64,000 nt of DNA from an uncultured Eubacteriales bacterium (GTDB lineage Bacteria > Bacillota > Clostridia > Oscillospirales > UBA644). Positions 26,235-34,679 of the stretch are shown here, piece by piece. Within the stretch, counting starts at the first letter, position 1; each line of letters opens with the position of its first letter. A program made the position numbers and the translations under genes. The notes beneath the pieces were generated by a model that was given only the letters and a program-made list of their open reading frames with translations, had not been told where the DNA came from and did no database searches. Where the stretch lies: assembly GCA_934438175.1 (NCBI GenBank), contig CAKSBH010000006.1:1-64000 (forward strand), written 5' to 3'.

Positions 26235-26287
26235 ACAAGATCCCTCCAATTGAAAATATGAGTAAGATGTACAAACTCCGTTTGTTG

Positions 26288-26316
26288 ATTATAAACCTTT
26301 TTTCACGATATGTCAA
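26288..26316 (-). promoter_or_regulatory. Consensus promoter of the giant GH123-like gene
   Basis: On the minus strand TTGACA, a 17-bp spacer and TATAAT. The TGTGAAC direct-repeat element lies 16 bp upstream of its -35 box. Confidence 0.88.
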
Positions 26317-26332
26317 CCGTTTATCGCAAAAG

Positions 26333-26350
26333 TGTGAACTTTTTGTGAGC
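26333..26350. promoter_or_regulatory. TGTGAAC direct-repeat element, copy 1
   Basis: TGTGAAC-TTTT-TGTGAGC, two half sites with an 11-bp period. It lies between the divergent promoters of the GH123-like gene and the ECF transporter gene. Two further copies lie at 34659-34676 and 59544-59561. The binding protein is unknown. Confidence 0.6.
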
Positions 26351-26360
26351 GGTTTCTTTC

Positions 26361-26389
26361 TTGACATCCGCAGGGAAATGGGGTATAAT
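26361..26389 (+). promoter_or_regulatory. Consensus promoter of the ECF S-component gene
   Basis: TTGACA, a 17-bp spacer and TATAAT, 38 bp before the start codon. The short leader leaves no room for a riboswitch. Confidence 0.88.
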
Positions 26390-26426
26390 AATTTTTATCC
26401 GAGAGAGAGGAAAGAAGGATGAACAT

Positions 26427-26936
26427 ATGAATCGGAATTCCTGGAAAAATGCGGTTTATGCCGCTGTTTTTGCGGCGCTGACGTTTGCGGCGACGATGAT
26501 CCATCTGCCGGTGCCCCTGTTTTCCAACAACGGGTATCTGCATCTGGGGGACGCGATCATTCTGCTGTGCGCCGGATGCCTGCCCGCACCCTGGGCGTGC
26601 GCGGCTGCCGGGGTCGGCGGAGCGCTTGCCGATGTGGCTGCCGGTGCGGCGGCGTGGGCGCCTGCCACACTTCTCATCAAAATTCTGCTTGCGCTGTTGG
26701 TTTCGTCCAGGGGCGACCGGATTCTCACCCGCCGCAACCGTTGGACGGCACTGCTGTCCGTCTTTGTGACGGTGGGCGGATATTATCTGGCGGAGGGGTT
26801 GCTGTACGGCGATTTCGTCACGCCGGTTCCCGCTATGCTGGGCAACCTCATTCAGGCGGTCGGCAGTCTGATTCTGTTTTACGTCGTCGGCATGGCGATG
26901 GATCGCGCGGGGCTCAAAAAACGGCTGTTTTCCTGA
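26427..26936 (+). CDS. ECF transporter S component, substrate unknown (169 aa)
   Basis: A membrane protein with about five or six hydrophobic helices and the ECF S-component pattern: YAAVFAALTFAATMI in helix 1 (the helix that contacts the ECF T subunit), then NGYLHLGDAIILLCAG and GVGGALADVAAG. Such proteins capture vitamins or other micronutrients and use a shared energising module coded elsewhere. The start was set by GAAGGATG about 10 bases before ATG 26427. It is a single gene with its own promoter and terminator. There is no linked biosynthesis gene or riboswitch, so the substrate cannot be inferred. Confidence 0.8.
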   Translation: MNRNSWKNAVYAAVFAALTFAATMIHLPVPLFSNNGYLHLGDAIILLCAGCLPAPWACAAAGVGGALADVAAGAAAWAPATLLIKILLALLVSSRGDRILTRRNRWTALLSVFVTVGGYYLAEGLLYGDFVTPVPAMLGNLIQAVGSLILFYVVGMAMDRAGLKKRLFS

Positions 26937-26947
26937 GAGTATACGGC

Positions 26948-26990
26948 AAGAAGCGGATTGACTTCGGTCAATCCGCTTCTTTTTTTGTTT
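26948..26990 (+). terminator. Terminator of the ECF gene
   Basis: A perfect 15-bp stem AAGAAGCGGATTGAC with its complement, TTCG loop, followed by seven T residues. Confidence 0.93.
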
Positions 26991-26996
26991 TTTCGG

Positions 26997-28286
26997 TTAT
27001 CCGTTGTCCTTCGGCGCGTTTTCCGGCAGAGCGTCGGGCGTTGCCTCCGCCAGGGGCTCGGCGCGGTAGGTGACCACCGGCTTTGCGCCGGATTCCACCA
27101 CGTCCCGTGTCACGCGCACGGTTGCCACCCGTTTGTCGGACGGCACGTCAAACATCAGCGGAAGCATGGCCTTTTCCGCAATGGCACGCAGACCGCGGGC
27201 GCCGGTGTTTTTGGCAAATGCCTTTTCGGCAATCGCTTCCACCGCACCGTCGTCAAACGTCAGCTCCACGCCGTCCATCGCCAGCAGCTTGCGGTACTGC
27301 TTCAGCAGGGCGTTTTTCGGATCCTGCAGAATGTGCATCAGCGCCGTTTTATCCAGCGGATCCACGCTGACCGTAATGGGCAGACGTCCCACGATTTCGG
27401 GAATCAGGCCGAATTTGATGAGGTCGTGCGATTCGCACTGCCGCAGATAATAACTGTCCGACCGGTCCTCTTTTTTCCTCACCTCGGCGCCGAAGCCGAT
27501 GGCGTTGCCGGCAAGACGCTTCTGAATGATGGTCTGAAGCCCGTCAAAGGCGCCGGCACAGATAAAGAGAATGTTGCGGGTGTTGATGGCGATGAACTCC
27601 TGGTTGGGATGCTTGCGCCCGCCGTTCGGCGGCACGTTGGCAACCGTTCCCTCCAGAATCTTCAGCAGCGCCTGCTGAACGCCCTCACCGGATACGTCCC
27701 GTGTGATGGACGGATTCTCGCTTTTGCGGGCAATTTTGTCAATCTCATCCACATAGATGATGCCGTGTTCCGCCGCCGGAATGTTGTAGTCCGCAGCCTG
27801 AATCAATTTGAGCAGGATGTTCTCCACGTCCTCGCCCACGTAACCCGCCTCGGTCAGCGTGGTGGCGTCCGCAATGGCAAACGGCACGTTGAGAACCTTT
27901 GCCAGCGTTTCCGCCATCAGCGTTTTGCCGGAGCCGGTGGGACCCAGCAGCAGCACGTTGGATTTTGTCAGTTCCACATCGTCGCCGTCGTCCTGTGCCG
28001 TGATGCGCTTGTAGTGATTGTAGACCGCTACGGCAAGCGTGCGCTTGGCGTCGTCCTGTCCGATGACATACTCGTCAAGGGCGGCTTTGATCTCGGCAGG
28101 CGTACGGATCTCCAGCCGGAACTCGTCGGCGGCTTTCTTTTCCTCCGCCTCCCGGTTTTCCCGCAGATACTGCTCCAGATTCTCCACACACTCATCGCAG
28201 ATGAAAACGCCGTTGATCAGCCCGCCGATGAGTTCTCTGCCGTCCTGTTCGGACTGTCCGCAGAACGCGCAGTATTTCTTTGCCAT
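26997..28286 (-). CDS. clpX: ClpX, ATPase of the ClpXP protease (429 aa)
   Basis: Unfolds substrates and feeds them to ClpP. The N-terminal zinc domain has CAFCGQ and CDECVENL. The AAA+ module has [16 protein letters not shown] (Walker A), [14 protein letters not shown] (Walker B) and a pore loop GYVGEDVE, plus the ClpP-contacting IGFGAEV loop. I chose the second ATG (28284-28286), 10 bases after GGAGG; the first ATG is only one base from it. It follows clpP across a 66-bp gap with a hairpin. The Glu/Pro-rich tail is not conserved in the family. Confidence 0.97.
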   Translation of the reverse strand: MAKKYCAFCGQSEQDGRELIGGLINGVFICDECVENLEQYLRENREAEEKKAADEFRLEIRTPAEIKAALDEYVIGQDDAKRTLAVAVYNHYKRITAQDDGDDVELTKSNVLLLGPTGSGKTLMAETLAKVLNVPFAIADATTLTEAGYVGEDVENILLKLIQAADYNIPAAEHGIIYVDEIDKIARKSENPSITRDVSGEGVQQALLKILEGTVANVPPNGGRKHPNQEFIAINTRNILFICAGAFDGLQTIIQKRLAGNAIGFGAEVRKKEDRSDSYYLRQCESHDLIKFGLIPEIVGRLPITVSVDPLDKTALMHILQDPKNALLKQYRKLLAMDGVELTFDDGAVEAIAEKAFAKNTGARGLRAIAEKAMLPLMFDVPSDKRVATVRVTRDVVESGAKPVVTYRAEPLAEATPDALPENAPKDNG

Positions 28287-28310
28287 ATCCGGCATTCCTC
28301 CGTTTCTGAA

Positions 28311-28344
28311 AAAGCGGCGGAGTGAAGAGCCCTCCTCACTCCGC
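28311..28344 (-). terminator. Hairpin between clpP and clpX
   Basis: The stem GCGGAGTGA/TCACTCCGC with a 10-nt loop is followed on the minus strand by CGCTTTTTC. It may act as a partial terminator or as an mRNA processing site that lowers clpX expression relative to clpP. Confidence 0.5.
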
Positions 28345-28352
28345 TTTCGGGT

Positions 28353-28934
28353 TTATCTTTTTTCAATCACCTTGTCGATCAGTCCGTACGCGGCGGCCTG
28401 CTCGGCAGTCATGAAGTTGTCACGCTCCGTGTCGCGCTCGATGATCTCCAGCGGCTTGCCCGTGTTGCGGGACAGGATGCTGTTGAGATTCTGCTTGGTG
28501 CGGAGAATCCAGTCGGCGTGGATTTTGATATCGGTCGCCTGACCCTGGAAGCCGCCGAGCGGCTGATGAATCATCACTTCGCTGTTGGGCAGGGCAAAGC
28601 GCTTGCCCTTGGCTCCGGAGGACAGCAGAAACGCGCCCATGGATGCCGCCATGCCGATGCAGATGGTGGAAACGTCGCATTTGATATACTGCATCGTGTC
28701 ATAAATGGCCATGCCCGCCGTCACCGAACCGCCGGGGCTGTTGATGTACAGCGAAATGTCCTTGTCGGGGTCGGTTGCCTCCAGATACAGCATCTGCGCC
28801 ACCACCAGGTTCGCCGTCACATCGTTGACCTCGTCCGCCAGAAAAATGATGCGATCGTTCAGCAGGCGGGAAAAGATGTCGTAAGACCGTTCGCCGCGGT
28901 TGGTTTGTTCAATTACATAAGGTACCAGACTCAT
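28353..28934 (-). CDS. clpP: ClpP, ATP-dependent protease subunit (193 aa)
   Basis: The serine protease barrel used by ClpX and ClpC. The catalytic triad can be seen: Ser in [14 protein letters not shown], His in [10 protein letters not shown], and Asp in the TERDNFM region. The length is typical. It lies between tig and clpX, the usual bacterial order. ATG 28934 is preceded by CCTCAGGAGG at good spacing. Confidence 0.97.
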   Translation of the reverse strand: MSLVPYVIEQTNRGERSYDIFSRLLNDRIIFLADEVNDVTANLVVAQMLYLEATDPDKDISLYINSPGGSVTAGMAIYDTMQYIKCDVSTICIGMAASMGAFLLSSGAKGKRFALPNSEVMIHQPLGGFQGQATDIKIHADWILRTKQNLNSILSRNTGKPLEIIERDTERDNFMTAEQAAAYGLIDKVIEKR

Positions 28935-28976
28935 ATCATTACCTCCTGAGGGGATTGTAAGCCGGGAAACCGGAAT

Positions 28977-30392
28977 TTATTCGGCTTTCTTGGCGGTTTT
29001 CTTTGCCGCCGTCTTCTTTGCCGGCTTTTCTTCCGTCACGGCATCGTCGGCTTTCGCCGCTTTTTTCGCCGTTGTTTTCTTGGCGGCGGATTTCTTGGCG
29101 GCTTTCGGCTGTTCTTCCACAAAGACGGCGTGACTCTTGACGCATTCGTATGCCTTGTCGATCACCAGATCCTTTGTGATGTTCGTCGTCAGATAATCGC
29201 AGCGGATCTCCTCCACCTTCTTCTTGGAGGCAGCGGCGAGATCCTCGTACGCTTTGTCGATCTCGGCGGAATCCACGATGATGCCTTCCAGCGAAGCGAT
29301 CTTTTCCAAAGCCAGACGGACCTTGACGCTCATCTCGGCGTTCGGACGGAACGCATCACGCATCTTGGCGGGATCCTGACCGGTCAGTTCGGCATACTTC
29401 TGCAGGGAAAGACCCTGGGACATCAGCCGTCTTTCAAAGTTTTTCATGTTGATGTCGATTTCTTCGTCGTACATGCAGGCGGGGATATCGCCGTCCACCA
29501 GCCCCGCAATGGCGGCGGAAAGCTTGTAGTCGGCATCCGCGTCGGCGTCGTTGTTGCGGCGCTCCTGCAGTTTGGCTTTCAGATCGGCTTTGAACGCATC
29601 CAGCGTGTCAAACTCGCTCACGTCCTTGGCAAAATCGTCGTTCAGTTCCGGCAGCTCTTCTTTTTTGATTTCGTGCACCTTGATTTTGAACTCGGCATCC
29701 TTGCCCTTCAGATCGGCGGTGTATTCCTCCGGGAACTTGACGAAAACGGAGAACTCGTCGCCCGGCTCATGACCCACCAGCTGCTCTTCGAAGCCGGGGA
29801 TGAACTGACCGGAGCCCAGTTTGAGCGAATAGTTTTCGGCTTTTCCGCCTTCAAACGCCTTGCCGTCCACAAAGCCCTCAAAGTCAAACACCAGCGTGTC
29901 GCCGTTTTCGGATTTTCTGCCTTCCACGGTCACCAGGCGCGCCTGACGCTCCTGATAATGCTTCAGCTCGTGCTCCACATCCGCATCGGTGACGGCGGTG
30001 CTCATTTTTTCGATTTTCAGCCCCTTGTATTCGCCGACCGTAACGTCCGGTTTGACGGTGACGGTGGCTTTGAAACGGAAATCCTTGCCGGCGCCGAGAT
30101 CCACCACGTCGATGTTGGCACGGTCAACCGGTTCAATGCCGGCTTCCTTGACAGCGGCTTCGTAGGCATCCGGATACAGCGCGTTGGCGGCTTCCTCAAA
30201 GAAGATGCCCTCGCCGTACATTTTTTCGATCATTCTGCGGGGCGCTTTGCCCTTGCGGAAGCCCGGAATTTCCATCCGGACGACCTGTCTGCGGTAGGCA
30301 TCCTCGCACGCCTTGTCGAATTCCACCGCGTCCACGGTGATCTCCAGTTCCACGACGTTGTGTTCTTTTCTGTTGACTTTTTCCAGTTTCAT
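28977..30392 (-). CDS. tig: Trigger factor with Lys/Ala-rich tail (471 aa)
   Basis: A ribosome-bound chaperone and prolyl isomerase for nascent proteins. The ribosome-binding signature GFRKGKAPRRMIEKMYGEG lies near residue 43, the FKBP-like domain around 150-245 (GDTLVFDFEGFVDGKAFEG, then PGFEEQLVG), and the helical C domain after that. The last 45 residues are unusual, with repeated AAKK, TAKKA and KKTAKKAE blocks like a histone tail; most trigger factors end about 40 residues earlier. ATG 30392 has AGGAG about 12 bases upstream, slightly far. It is the first gene of tig-clpP-clpX. Confidence 0.96.
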   Translation of the reverse strand: MKLEKVNRKEHNVVELEITVDAVEFDKACEDAYRRQVVRMEIPGFRKGKAPRRMIEKMYGEGIFFEEAANALYPDAYEAAVKEAGIEPVDRANIDVVDLGAGKDFRFKATVTVKPDVTVGEYKGLKIEKMSTAVTDADVEHELKHYQERQARLVTVEGRKSENGDTLVFDFEGFVDGKAFEGGKAENYSLKLGSGQFIPGFEEQLVGHEPGDEFSVFVKFPEEYTADLKGKDAEFKIKVHEIKKEELPELNDDFAKDVSEFDTLDAFKADLKAKLQERRNNDADADADYKLSAAIAGLVDGDIPACMYDEEIDINMKNFERRLMSQGLSLQKYAELTGQDPAKMRDAFRPNAEMSVKVRLALEKIASLEGIIVDSAEIDKAYEDLAAASKKKVEEIRCDYLTTNITKDLVIDKAYECVKSHAVFVEEQPKAAKKSAAKKTTAKKAAKADDAVTEEKPAKKTAAKKTAKKAE

Positions 30393-30429
30393 GTACGTTT
30401 ACAACTCCTCGATAAATTACATTCGTATC

Positions 30430-30458
30430 ATTATAGCATATTTTCTGTCGGATTTCCA
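30430..30458 (-). promoter_or_regulatory. Promoter of tig-clpP-clpX
   Basis: On the minus strand TGGAAA, a 17-bp spacer and TATAAT with TGC before it (extended -10). The weak -35 box is compensated by the extended -10. No CtsR box is seen here. Confidence 0.65.
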
Positions 30459-30485
30459 TAGGTTACGCAAATTTTTTTCCGTACG

Positions 30486-31178
30486 CTATGCCACCCGGTA
30501 CGGAACGAATGCCAATCGGTCGGCGGCAATCAGCTTCAGCCGGATTCCGTCCGTTTCGCCCTCCGTGGCGGCGCGGTGTGCTCCGGGACCGTGCAGATGC
30601 CCGTAATAGCATTCCTTCACGCCGTATTCGTGCAGAAGCCGCAGAATTCCGTTGCACGTCTGCGAGCCGAACACCGGCGGGTAGTGCAGGAATACGACTG
30701 CCGGCTTGTCTGAGCCGGTCTTCTTCCAGCAGTCCAGCGAAAGCTTCAGCCGTCCCTCTTCCCGTTTCAGAATTTTTCTGTCCTCGTCGCCGTCCCCCTC
30801 CGCCATCCAGCCGCGGGTTCCGCAGACAAAGCAGGACTCCGTCTCAAACGCGTTGTTGTGCAGAAAGTGCAGCGTCGGGTACTTTTCGGTGATTCCGGCA
30901 AGCTTTTTCTGTGTCTGCCACCAGTAGTCGTGGTTGCCCTTCAGCAGAATCTTGGTTCCGGGCAGCGCGTTTACAAACGCGAAATCCGCGTCCGCTTCCT
31001 CAAAATTCATGCCCCACGAAAGGTCGCCCGCCAGAACGATTGTGTCGGTTTCGTTCAGCAGCCAGTTTTCCCGGATTTTCCGGGTGTGATCCGTCCACGC
31101 CTCTCCGAAGATGTCCATCGGCTTGTGCGTGGAAAGCGAGAGGTGCAGATCTCCCATCGTATACAGAGCCGTACGCAT
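30486..31178 (-). CDS. Metallophosphoesterase (230 aa)
   Basis: A calcineurin-like phosphoesterase with two-metal motifs: MGDLHLS near the start, VLAGDLSWG, LLKGNHDYWW, VFLHYPPVF and YYGHLHG. The start is ATG 31176-31178, with AGAGAGGG directly before it, closer than ideal. The gene lies 10 bp after the dipeptidase and is the last of the rplS-lepB-rbgA-rnhB run. The substrate is unknown; it could be a cyclic nucleotide, a nucleotide or a protein. Confidence 0.88.
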   Translation of the reverse strand: MRTALYTMGDLHLSLSTHKPMDIFGEAWTDHTRKIRENWLLNETDTIVLAGDLSWGMNFEEADADFAFVNALPGTKILLKGNHDYWWQTQKKLAGITEKYPTLHFLHNNAFETESCFVCGTRGWMAEGDGDEDRKILKREEGRLKLSLDCWKKTGSDKPAVVFLHYPPVFGSQTCNGILRLLHEYGVKECYYGHLHGPGAHRAATEGETDGIRLKLIAADRLAFVPYRVA

Positions 31179-31188
31179 CCCTCTCTTT

Positions 31189-32046
31189 CTATGCCAGAAG
31201 CCGTTCGGCGTTTCCGTGCAGAATCTTTTCGGCAAGGGTTGTGCCGTATTCTTCGCGGAACCGTCCGGCAACCGTTGCCATGTCCTCCACGCCGCGGATG
31301 CCTTCCGGCAGGGCGTCCACGCCGTCAAAATCGCTGCCAAGCGCCAGAATGTCCTCGCCGCCCAGCGAAAGAATGCGGTCGGCATGCCGCAGAAGATCGT
31401 CCACCGTCGCCGTCCCCTCCGCCAGAAATTCCGGATAGAAGTTCAGCCCGATCAGACCGTGCCGGTCCCGGATCAGCCGGATCTGTTCGTCGGTCAGATT
31501 GCGCAGATCCGGATGGACGCTGCGCGCGTCGGAATGCGTTGCCGTCAGCGGACCCTCCGTCCCCCTTGCCAGATCCCAGAAGCCCGCTTCGGACAGATGC
31601 GAGACATCGGGCAGGATGCGCAGACGCTCCAGCTCCTGCGCCGTTTCCTTTCCCTTCTCGGTCAGTCCCTTGCGGTCGTTCATGTATGCGCCGCACGCCA
31701 GCTCGTTTTCTCCGTTCCATACCAGCCCGAAGATTTTCACGCCCGCGTCCTTCAGTTCGGCAAGCCGTCCGGGATCGCCGCCGATGACGTCGCCGCCCTC
31801 AATGGTCAGAACGGGGTGCAGATTTTTCACCGCCGCCGTCTGCTCCAGCAGATACCGCCGCACTTCCCGGAAATATTCCATGCCGTGCGCCCGGCCGGAA
31901 TTGTCGGTAAACACGGCAAAGCATTGGGTGTAGGACGCAAAACGGGAAAGCCCGTCGGCATGAAGGTGCAGCGACGGGTCGGTCAGGAGCTTGCGATGGT
32001 CGTACATCACGGTCGCCGTATCGGCGTGCAGATCAAAAACGGTCAT
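31189..32046 (-). CDS. Membrane-dipeptidase-family (M19) dipeptidase (285 aa)
   Basis: A zinc dipeptidase of the renal dipeptidase family, which cleaves L-L or L-D dipeptides. Motifs are FDLHADTATVMY, LTIEGGDVI (metal-bridging Glu), ILPDVSHLSEAGFWD, ATHSDARSVHPDLRN and ALGSDFDGVD. No signal peptide is seen, so it is predicted cytoplasmic. The start ATG (32044-32046) lies one base after the rnhB stop and has CGGAGA upstream inside rnhB. Bacterial members often act in peptidoglycan peptide recycling, which is inference here. Confidence 0.9.
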   Translation of the reverse strand: MTVFDLHADTATVMYDHRKLLTDPSLHLHADGLSRFASYTQCFAVFTDNSGRAHGMEYFREVRRYLLEQTAAVKNLHPVLTIEGGDVIGGDPGRLAELKDAGVKIFGLVWNGENELACGAYMNDRKGLTEKGKETAQELERLRILPDVSHLSEAGFWDLARGTEGPLTATHSDARSVHPDLRNLTDEQIRLIRDRHGLIGLNFYPEFLAEGTATVDDLLRHADRILSLGGEDILALGSDFDGVDALPEGIRGVEDMATVAGRFREEYGTTLAEKILHGNAERLLA

Positions 32047-32047
32047 A

Positions 32048-32647
32048 TCATTTCTCCGAAAGATTTTTGAGAAAACTGCGTCGGTAAAACGGGGCAATGC
32101 CGTACTGTTTGATTCTTTGATAATGTTCCTTGGTGGGATATCCTTTATGCTGTTCCAGCCCGTACTGCGGGTACTGCCGCGCCAGTTCGCACATCCGCCG
32201 GTCCCGGGTCACCTTTGCCACAACGGATGCCGCCGCAATGCTGATGACCGTCGCATCTCCCCGTACCACGCACTCGGCGGGAATTTCCAGCCCCGGCAGA
32301 CGGTTGCCGTCCACCAGCGCATAGGATGCCGGCACGGAAAGATTCTCCACGGCGCGCCGCATGGCAAGAAACGTTGCCTGCAGAATGTTGATGCGGTCAA
32401 TCTCTTCGGCGGAAGCCGATCCGATTCCGACGGCGACTGCCCGTTCCAGAATGAGCGGATACAGCTCCTCCCGTTTTTTCTCGGAAAGTTTTTTGGAATC
32501 GTTGATGCCCGGAAGTTCCGCGCCCTCCGGCAGAATCACGGCTGCCGCGCAGACCGGTCCGCACAGCGGACCCCGCCCCGCCTCGTCAATGCCGCACACC
32601 GCCGTGCCGTAACGGGGATAGAGTTCCCGTTCTTTTGTGTAATCCAT
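32048..32647 (-). CDS. rnhB: Ribonuclease HII (199 aa)
   Basis: Removes RNA from RNA-DNA hybrids and single ribonucleotides from DNA. The acidic catalytic residues are present in CGIDEAGRGPLCGPV, ALVDGN and the AAASVVAKVTRDR region. The length is typical for RNase HII. It starts 5 bp after the rbgA stop, giving the common Firmicutes order rplS-lepB-rbgA-rnhB. Confidence 0.96.
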   Translation of the reverse strand: MDYTKERELYPRYGTAVCGIDEAGRGPLCGPVCAAAVILPEGAELPGINDSKKLSEKKREELYPLILERAVAVGIGSASAEEIDRINILQATFLAMRRAVENLSVPASYALVDGNRLPGLEIPAECVVRGDATVISIAAASVVAKVTRDRRMCELARQYPQYGLEQHKGYPTKEHYQRIKQYGIAPFYRRSFLKNLSEK

Positions 32648-32652
32648 CTTCT

Positions 32653-33510
32653 TTATAACACATCCAGTGTGATGCGCCCCATTTTTCCGCCCCGGAATTC
32701 ATCCAGAAGCATCAGTGCCGTGCGCTCTGTGTCGACTTCCCCGCCGGAAACCACGAAGCCGCGCTTTTTTCCGATGAGCTGCATCAGTTCGTAATCGTCT
32801 GCTTCCTGCGGAATTTCCGTCAGCCGGTATCGTTCGCAGAGGTTTTTCGGATACGCCGTGCGCAGCCGTGCCAGAAGCCGGCAGCCCAGCGCCTCCGTGT
32901 CCACGGCGAGATCGTTCACGGCACCGGTGATCGCCAGTTTTTCCGCCGCGTCCGCGTCCTCCAGTTTTCCCCACAGCATTCCCGGGACGTCCAGCAGGTC
33001 AATGCCGTCGGCGACGGGAACCCATTGCAGCGAGCGGGTCACGCCCGGCCGGTCCTCCGCCCGTGTTTTGGCAGAGCCGCAGACGAAATTGATGAAGGTG
33101 GATTTGCCCACGTTCGGCACGCCGATCACCATCAGGCGCACAACGCGCGAGCGGATGCCGCGGGCGGCAAGGCGTACACTCTTTTCGGAAAACACCCGCC
33201 TGACCTCCGCGCGGAAATCGGCGGGGGAGGCGGCTTTTTTGTTTTTGCAGTCAAACAGAAGCGCCTCGTGCCCCTGCGCCCGGTAGAACTCCACCCATTT
33301 GCGGTTCTGTACGGGGTCGGCAAGGTCGCACTTGTTCAGAATCAGAATATGCGGCTTCGAGGCGGTCAATGCCGCCAGATCGGGATTCCGTGACGAAGCG
33401 GGAATGCGCGCGTCCGTAATTTCCGCCACCACATCCACCTGCGGCAGCACGGCTTCGATGGCGCGCCGTGTTTTTGCCATGTGTCCGGGATACCAGTTGA
33501 TGCCGCTCAT
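32653..33510 (-). CDS. rbgA: Ribosome biogenesis GTPase RbgA/YlqF (285 aa)
   Basis: A circularly permuted GTPase needed for late assembly of the 50S subunit. The order of motifs is G4 (LNKCDLAD), G1 (GVPNVGKSTFIN), G2 (RPGVTRS) and G3 (LLDVPGML), as expected for the permuted family, with a helical RNA-binding C-terminus. The N-terminus NWYPGHMAKTRR is characteristic. Its ATG overlaps the lepB stop by 4 bases (33507-33510), so translation is coupled. Confidence 0.96.
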   Translation of the reverse strand: MSGINWYPGHMAKTRRAIEAVLPQVDVVAEITDARIPASSRNPDLAALTASKPHILILNKCDLADPVQNRKWVEFYRAQGHEALLFDCKNKKAASPADFRAEVRRVFSEKSVRLAARGIRSRVVRLMVIGVPNVGKSTFINFVCGSAKTRAEDRPGVTRSLQWVPVADGIDLLDVPGMLWGKLEDADAAEKLAITGAVNDLAVDTEALGCRLLARLRTAYPKNLCERYRLTEIPQEADDYELMQLIGKKRGFVVSGGEVDTERTALMLLDEFRGGKMGRITLDVL

Positions 33511-34097
33511 CCTTCCACCGCTCCGAATTTGTTCAGCGGCGCGATCCGAATCAGGATCCTGCCCACCAGACGGCGGGCATCCACATCCCCGATGGAGCGG
33601 CTGTCGTTGGAAACAATGCGGTTGTCGCCCAGCACAAACAGGCAGTTTTTCGCAACGGTGTGCGGAAATTCCATGTTGCGGGGCACGGTGGTCTGCCAGT
33701 CATCGAGGTACGGTTCGTCCAGCTTTTCGTCGTTTACATACACTTCGCAGATGCCGGTTTCCTCGTTTTTGCGGATATCCACCACATCGCCCTCCAGAGC
33801 GATGATGCGCTTGACAAACAGCGTTTCCTTTTCGTCCTGGTGTCCTTCAATGACGGCGGGATCCGGCTCAAACACCACAATATCCCCGCGCTGCGGCGTG
33901 TAAAACAGGTTGGACACCACATACCAGTCGCCGTTTTCCAGTGTGCTTTGCATGGAACTGCCGGACACGCCGCCCACACGCAGCACCATGGTGAGAAGCA
34001 CCATACTGATTGCCAGCGCATAAATCACCGTTTCCAGCAGATCCAGAAACGTGGCAAACGGATTTTTCGTTGTTCCGCCGGGAACCTTTACGCTCAT
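33507..34097 (-). CDS. lepB: Signal peptidase I (196 aa)
   Basis: Cuts signal peptides from exported proteins at the outer face of the membrane. One N-terminal membrane helix (VIYALAISMVLLTMVL) is followed by the catalytic Ser in SGSSMQSTL, the catalytic Lys in FVKRIIALEGD, and LFVLGDNRIVSNDSRSIG. The start is ATG 34095-34097, with AAGGAGGTG at ideal spacing. It follows rplS after a likely terminator hairpin. At least one secreted protein here (21930-26234) has a signal peptide it could process. Confidence 0.96.
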   Translation of the reverse strand: MSVKVPGGTTKNPFATFLDLLETVIYALAISMVLLTMVLRVGGVSGSSMQSTLENGDWYVVSNLFYTPQRGDIVVFEPDPAVIEGHQDEKETLFVKRIIALEGDVVDIRKNEETGICEVYVNDEKLDEPYLDDWQTTVPRNMEFPHTVAKNCLFVLGDNRIVSNDSRSIGDVDARRLVGRILIRIAPLNKFGAVEG

Positions 34098-34125
34098 TCC
34101 GGGACACCTCCTTCGGAAAATAGAC

Positions 34126-34162
34126 AAAAACGGTAGTCATCCGCGCAAGCGGGCGACTACCG
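34126..34162 (-). terminator. Terminator or attenuator between rplS and lepB
   Basis: Stem CGGTAGTC/GACTACCG with inner CCGC-GCAA-GCGG, followed on the minus strand by TTTTTG. It ends 29 bp before the lepB start, so it probably reduces rather than blocks readthrough from rplS. Confidence 0.75.
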
Positions 34163-34177
34163 TGATGTTGGTCAAAG

Positions 34178-34519
34178 TTACAGCAGTTCCTTAACCTTAG
34201 CGGCCTTGCCGACTCTGTTGCGCAGATAATACAGCTTGGCACGACGAACTTTACCCTTGCGGACAAGCTCGACCTTTTCGATGATGGGCGAGTGAACCGG
34301 GAAGGTTCTTTCCACACCGACACCGAACGACACACGCCGGACCGTAACGGTCTCGGACACGCCGCCGTGTTTCTTCGCAATGACCGTGCCTTCGTAGACC
34401 TGGATTCTTTCCCGCGTTCCTTCCTTGATGCGGACGTGAACGCGGACGGTGCTGCCGATCCGGAAATCAAACGGTTCGGCTTTCAGCTGATCCTGCGTAA
34501 ACTTTTCGATCGTCGTCAT
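34178..34519 (-). CDS. rplS: Ribosomal protein L19 (113 aa)
   Basis: A large-subunit protein at the 30S-50S interface. The sequence has [32 protein letters not shown] and a basic end with [19 protein letters not shown]. The length is normal. It has its own strong promoter and a structured leader, and a terminator hairpin follows. Confidence 0.98.
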   Translation of the reverse strand: MTTIEKFTQDQLKAEPFDFRIGSTVRVHVRIKEGTRERIQVYEGTVIAKKHGGVSETVTVRRVSFGVGVERTFPVHSPIIEKVELVRKGKVRRAKLYYLRNRVGKAAKVKELL

Positions 34520-34555
34520 TTCTCATTGACCTCCTGATGTTTCGTCAAGATAGAA

Positions 34556-34593
34556 AAGGGTTTTCATGCAGAGAACGGCAGAGGACTACCCTT
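34556..34593 (-). promoter_or_regulatory. Candidate L19 leader hairpin
   Basis: In the rplS leader the minus strand has AAGGGT (near 34593) pairing with ACCCTT (near 34556) around a 26-nt loop. L19 autoregulatory leaders are known in Firmicutes; I have not matched this one to that consensus base by base. Confidence 0.45.
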
Positions 34594-34610
34594 GAAAATC
34601 ATGCTTTCGC

Positions 34611-34639
34611 ATTATACCACATCCCGCGCCGTTTTGCAA
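34611..34639 (-). promoter_or_regulatory. Promoter of the rplS operon
   Basis: On the minus strand TTGCAA, a 17-bp spacer and TATAAT with TGG before it. The same TTGCAA-17-TATAAT arrangement drives the S10 operon in this window. Confidence 0.85.
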
Positions 34640-34658
34640 CCGGTGCGACGGGATAAAT

Positions 34659-34676
34659 TGTGAACTTTTTGTGAAC
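34659..34676. promoter_or_regulatory. TGTGAAC direct-repeat element, copy 2
   Basis: TGTGAAC-TTTT-TGTGAAC, two exact half sites with an 11-bp period, 19 bp upstream of the rplS -35 box. Confidence 0.6.
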
Positions 34677-34679
34677 TTT

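Noticed and set aside
21738..26261. A 1507-codon open frame on the plus strand
   Set aside because: It is the antisense shadow of the giant GH123-like gene, with low-complexity Arg/Gly/His-rich translation and no ribosome site.
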